Assembly: GCA_037384885.1 (NCBI GenBank) | Contig: JARRNO010000117.1 | Span: forward strand, 1-6,795 | Source: JARRNO01 sp037384885 | GTDB lineage: Bacteria; Acidobacteriota; UBA4820; DSQY01 | Length of the DNA stretch: 6,795 nt | Direction: 5' to 3' | Shown here: in pieces, positions 5,901 to 6,795 of the stretch | Position numbering within the stretch: position 1 is the first letter of the stretch | How the letters are laid out: every line of letters starts with the position of its first letter | Notes under the pieces: model-generated | What the model saw: the letters and a program-made list of their open reading frames with translations, nothing else | Told to the model about the DNA's origin: nothing | Databases searched by the model: none | Translations under genes and position numbers: made by a program

Positions 5901-6795
5901 CGAGGATGCGAATGTGACCATTCACGGCGGTGCTGCGACGGGACCTGGAATGATAAGCCAGACGATCTATTCGCGGGACTTCGAAACGGGGAGCGGTACC
6001 GATGGATGGGGGTTGGGGTACTTTGTTTCGGGAGGCTCCGTCGCCGACTGGAGAGGCATTCAGTCATGCACCGCCCACAGCGGGTCGCACATTTATCGAT
6101 TTGGCGGGACGACGTGTACCGGCAATTACGGAAGCTCTGACTTCTGCTTCGCCGCGCCCAACGGCGGCATCGCGATTCCTTCCGACGCGACACAGGTTCG
6201 ACTCAGTTTTTGGCACAGGTGGAACTTCCAGTCGGGATCGGATGGAGGCACCTTGGTCGTTTCACTTGACGGCCAAAACTATCACCTTGTTCCGGCAGGA
6301 GATATAGTCAGCGGGAGTTCATACAATGGAACATTGGGCAGCACTTGCGAGCCTTCCGGAGCGTCTGGGATTCCCGTGTTCACCGGCGCCCAATCCTCTT
6401 TCGTGAATACGATTGTAGACCTGGACGCCATTGTGAACGCTATTACGGGAGGTTCGGGGGGTGCTGCGGGGCAAACTGTTTGGATCGGATTTACAGGAAT
6501 CTCGAACTGTGTCACTCAGGACGATGGTTGGTTCCTGGATGACGTATCCGTGACCGCGCAGGTGCCCGCAACCTGTTCCACGGGCGGAAGCGCCGGCGGC
6601 GTCAAACCCGTTCCCGACGGGAAGTGGGTCTCCGGAACGGCGGCAAAGGCCACCCGGGCGAACGCCGACGGTTCGAGCATCGATCTGACCTGGGACGTTT
6701 CCACCTGCCAGAACCCCGACTACAACGTCTATTACGGAAGCGGCTCCGGCCTGAGCACCTACACGCTTACGGGAAGCGCCTGCGCCGTCGGCAAC
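2953..6795 (+). CDS. Subtilisin-type (S8, KP-43-like) secreted peptidase with FN3-FN3-jelly-roll-Cys tail, 3'-truncated
   Basis: The frame stays open for 1281 codons to the window edge; a complete protein of about 1345 residues is expected by comparison with the S53 tail. Residues 1-37 form a Sec-type signal peptide (basic Arg13/Lys16, hydrophobic core 18-36, possible cleavage after Ala36). Residues about 40-330 are a long propeptide including YLLQFSAPV (149-157). The catalytic domain (about 315-650) has Asp343 in NDSGVD, His372 in GHGTHTAG, oxyanion Asn491 in SAGNSG and Ser589 in GTSMSCP, so the triad is intact. A P-like beta-sandwich follows (about 655-790; LKITLVWTDPPGAA, NNLDLEVLAPDG, NNVENVF), as in KP-43-type enzymes. 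The tail is FN3 (793-892), FN3 (893-996), jelly-roll (about 1000-1202, ending GWFLDDVSV) and the start of a Cys-containing terminal module (about 1206 on). It probably degrades extracellular protein; substrate and maturation are inferred. Confidence 0.93.
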   Translation, partial: MKGVTGHSGAACRPAKHLLFGFVAVVVLGLGVGNFALQPPRNEPGKPGELSSPQGRSPKRVLQAAPGDGGYVYRLPRGTPVPAGAKIIETYKNFQWVLVSEKAQPSASVLSVRREYPPLHFRGRIVQPGPVSAEAKTVFAARSSFHQAYLLQFSAPVKTGTWLSELRKKGVQPVVYVPADGYLVWCSGGQLLQALSLRTSTGFPMIHSVSPVTWQDRLEPALNALADGKTPPGSDPGWAAGSPIPVHIWAFQKDLTGRLAGTVSLSDSEAKLVEDAHDTYITASLTLADIEALVRNEPAVRYVEIVRQKMLKNDLVPLSQICDVETEWTSGWNGAGVIVDHNDSGVDLTHPDFPSGVILATVGAMSNTDNGHGTHTAGSVLGRGLAGSSPADTSGCGDQLTPETTVRGMAYGANLVTNNIFSGGVTGDAAMMQWGSQHGAALSTNSWSATLNGNPVLNYDSNAIAMDNAVRDADSGTSGNQALAIFFSAGNSGSGSSTVGSPGLAKDVVTVGASQNARCGSYVPIYQAGPDINTVATFSSRGPSQGRIKPDVCTPGTDVLSTESQDSQATYGWDQSWTGTYYALDSGTSMSCPLTAGMGADFYQFYDTTFGAAPSPALIKAALINGAVDMGLGYPSNDQGWGRTNLKNSIEGPSGGTAAFLDQSDTTPVGTGDVYEKLFSVSNSGVPLKITLVWTDPPGAANCTSCLINNLDLEVLAPDGTAYHGNQFTSNWSTSNASGWDTANNVENVFVQTPSTGLWTIHVKGTSVPTVPSGVTGGQDFALVWSGVVGPPCTTPGAPSGLGATANGDNRIDLSWSTGSPAGSTYNVYRAQGTCPQGSYSLLAGGISGTSYSDTSASGTLTYAYVVTAVDSTGGCESDQSNCAQATATGACIAPPGFSGLSSVTDSGNATCELDLSWNAATPSCGSSVYYNVYRTTSSSFSPSAAIRIVTGVVGTSYNDTNGLVSGSMYYYIVRAVDPSNGAEDANVTIHGGAATGPGMISQTIYSRDFETGSGTDGWGLGYFVSGGSVADWRGIQSCTAHSGSHIYRFGGTTCTGNYGSSDFCFAAPNGGIAIPSDATQVRLSFWHRWNFQSGSDGGTLVVSLDGQNYHLVPAGDIVSGSSYNGTLGSTCEPSGASGIPVFTGAQSSFVNTIVDLDAIVNAITGGSGGAAGQTVWIGFTGISNCVTQDDGWFLDDVSVTAQVPATCSTGGSAGGVKPVPDGKWVSGTAAKATRANADGSSIDLTWDVSTCQNPDYNVYYGSGSGLSTYTLTGSACAVGN
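5329..6795 (+). repeat. Shared C-terminal tail, copy 2 (in the S8 gene), cut by window end
   Basis: The tail begins at Cys793 (CTTPGAPSGL), immediately after the P-like domain, and repeats the module order of the S53 tail. At the DNA level the last 102 bases match the corresponding S53 segment (around 1869-1970) at 89 positions by hand count, including a 27-base identical run. The first FN3 is 66% identical in protein. The jelly-roll is instead barely alignable outside LSFW and GW(Y/F)(I/L)DDV and has extra Cys. About 63 residues should remain beyond the window. Confidence 0.85.

Overview
The window holds two large secreted peptidase genes in tandem on the + strand, both cut by the window edges, separated by a repeat-rich intergenic region of about 790 bp. 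The DNA is GC-rich with mostly G/C third codon positions in the genes. The large multidomain exported proteases, Cys-rich FN3 tails and short-period intergenic octamer arrays suggest a Gram-negative heterotroph, perhaps Acidobacteriota or a relative. That placement is an impression from family resemblance, with no taxonomic marker in the window.

Layout. (1) Positions 2-2161 are the 3' part of a sedolisin-type (MEROPS S53) serine-carboxyl peptidase. The end of the catalytic domain is followed by two FN3 modules, a jelly-roll module and a Cys-containing C-terminal module. (2) Positions 2162-2952 contain no convincing gene. They hold an AAGYNAGG-like octamer array starting 3 nt after the stop codon, then a composite element of about 415 bp bounded by inverted arrays of a second octamer (RTCACCNA-like). 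That element is packed with hairpins and includes a heptamer array. A terminator-like hairpin, a strong sigma70-like promoter (TTGACT-N16-TACAAT) and a leader of about 136 nt follow. (3) Positions 2953-6795 are the 5' part of a subtilisin-type (S8) peptidase of KP-43-like architecture: signal peptide, long propeptide, Asp-His-Ser catalytic domain and P-like beta-sandwich, then the same FN3-FN3-jelly-roll-Cys tail as gene 1. The frame is open from its ATG to the last base and has no stop in the window.

How they fit together. Two catalytically unrelated endopeptidases, S53 (Ser/Glu/Asp, usually acid-active) and S8 (Asp/His/Ser, usually neutral to alkaline), carry paralogous tails of about 520-550 residues. 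The simplest reading is that both are exported and that the tail gives them a common location, attachment or substrate-binding property. The S8 gene has its own promoter, so the pair is probably not one operon. The most unusual features are the shared tail, its uneven conservation (close outer modules, very different jelly-roll) and the dense repeat element between the genes.
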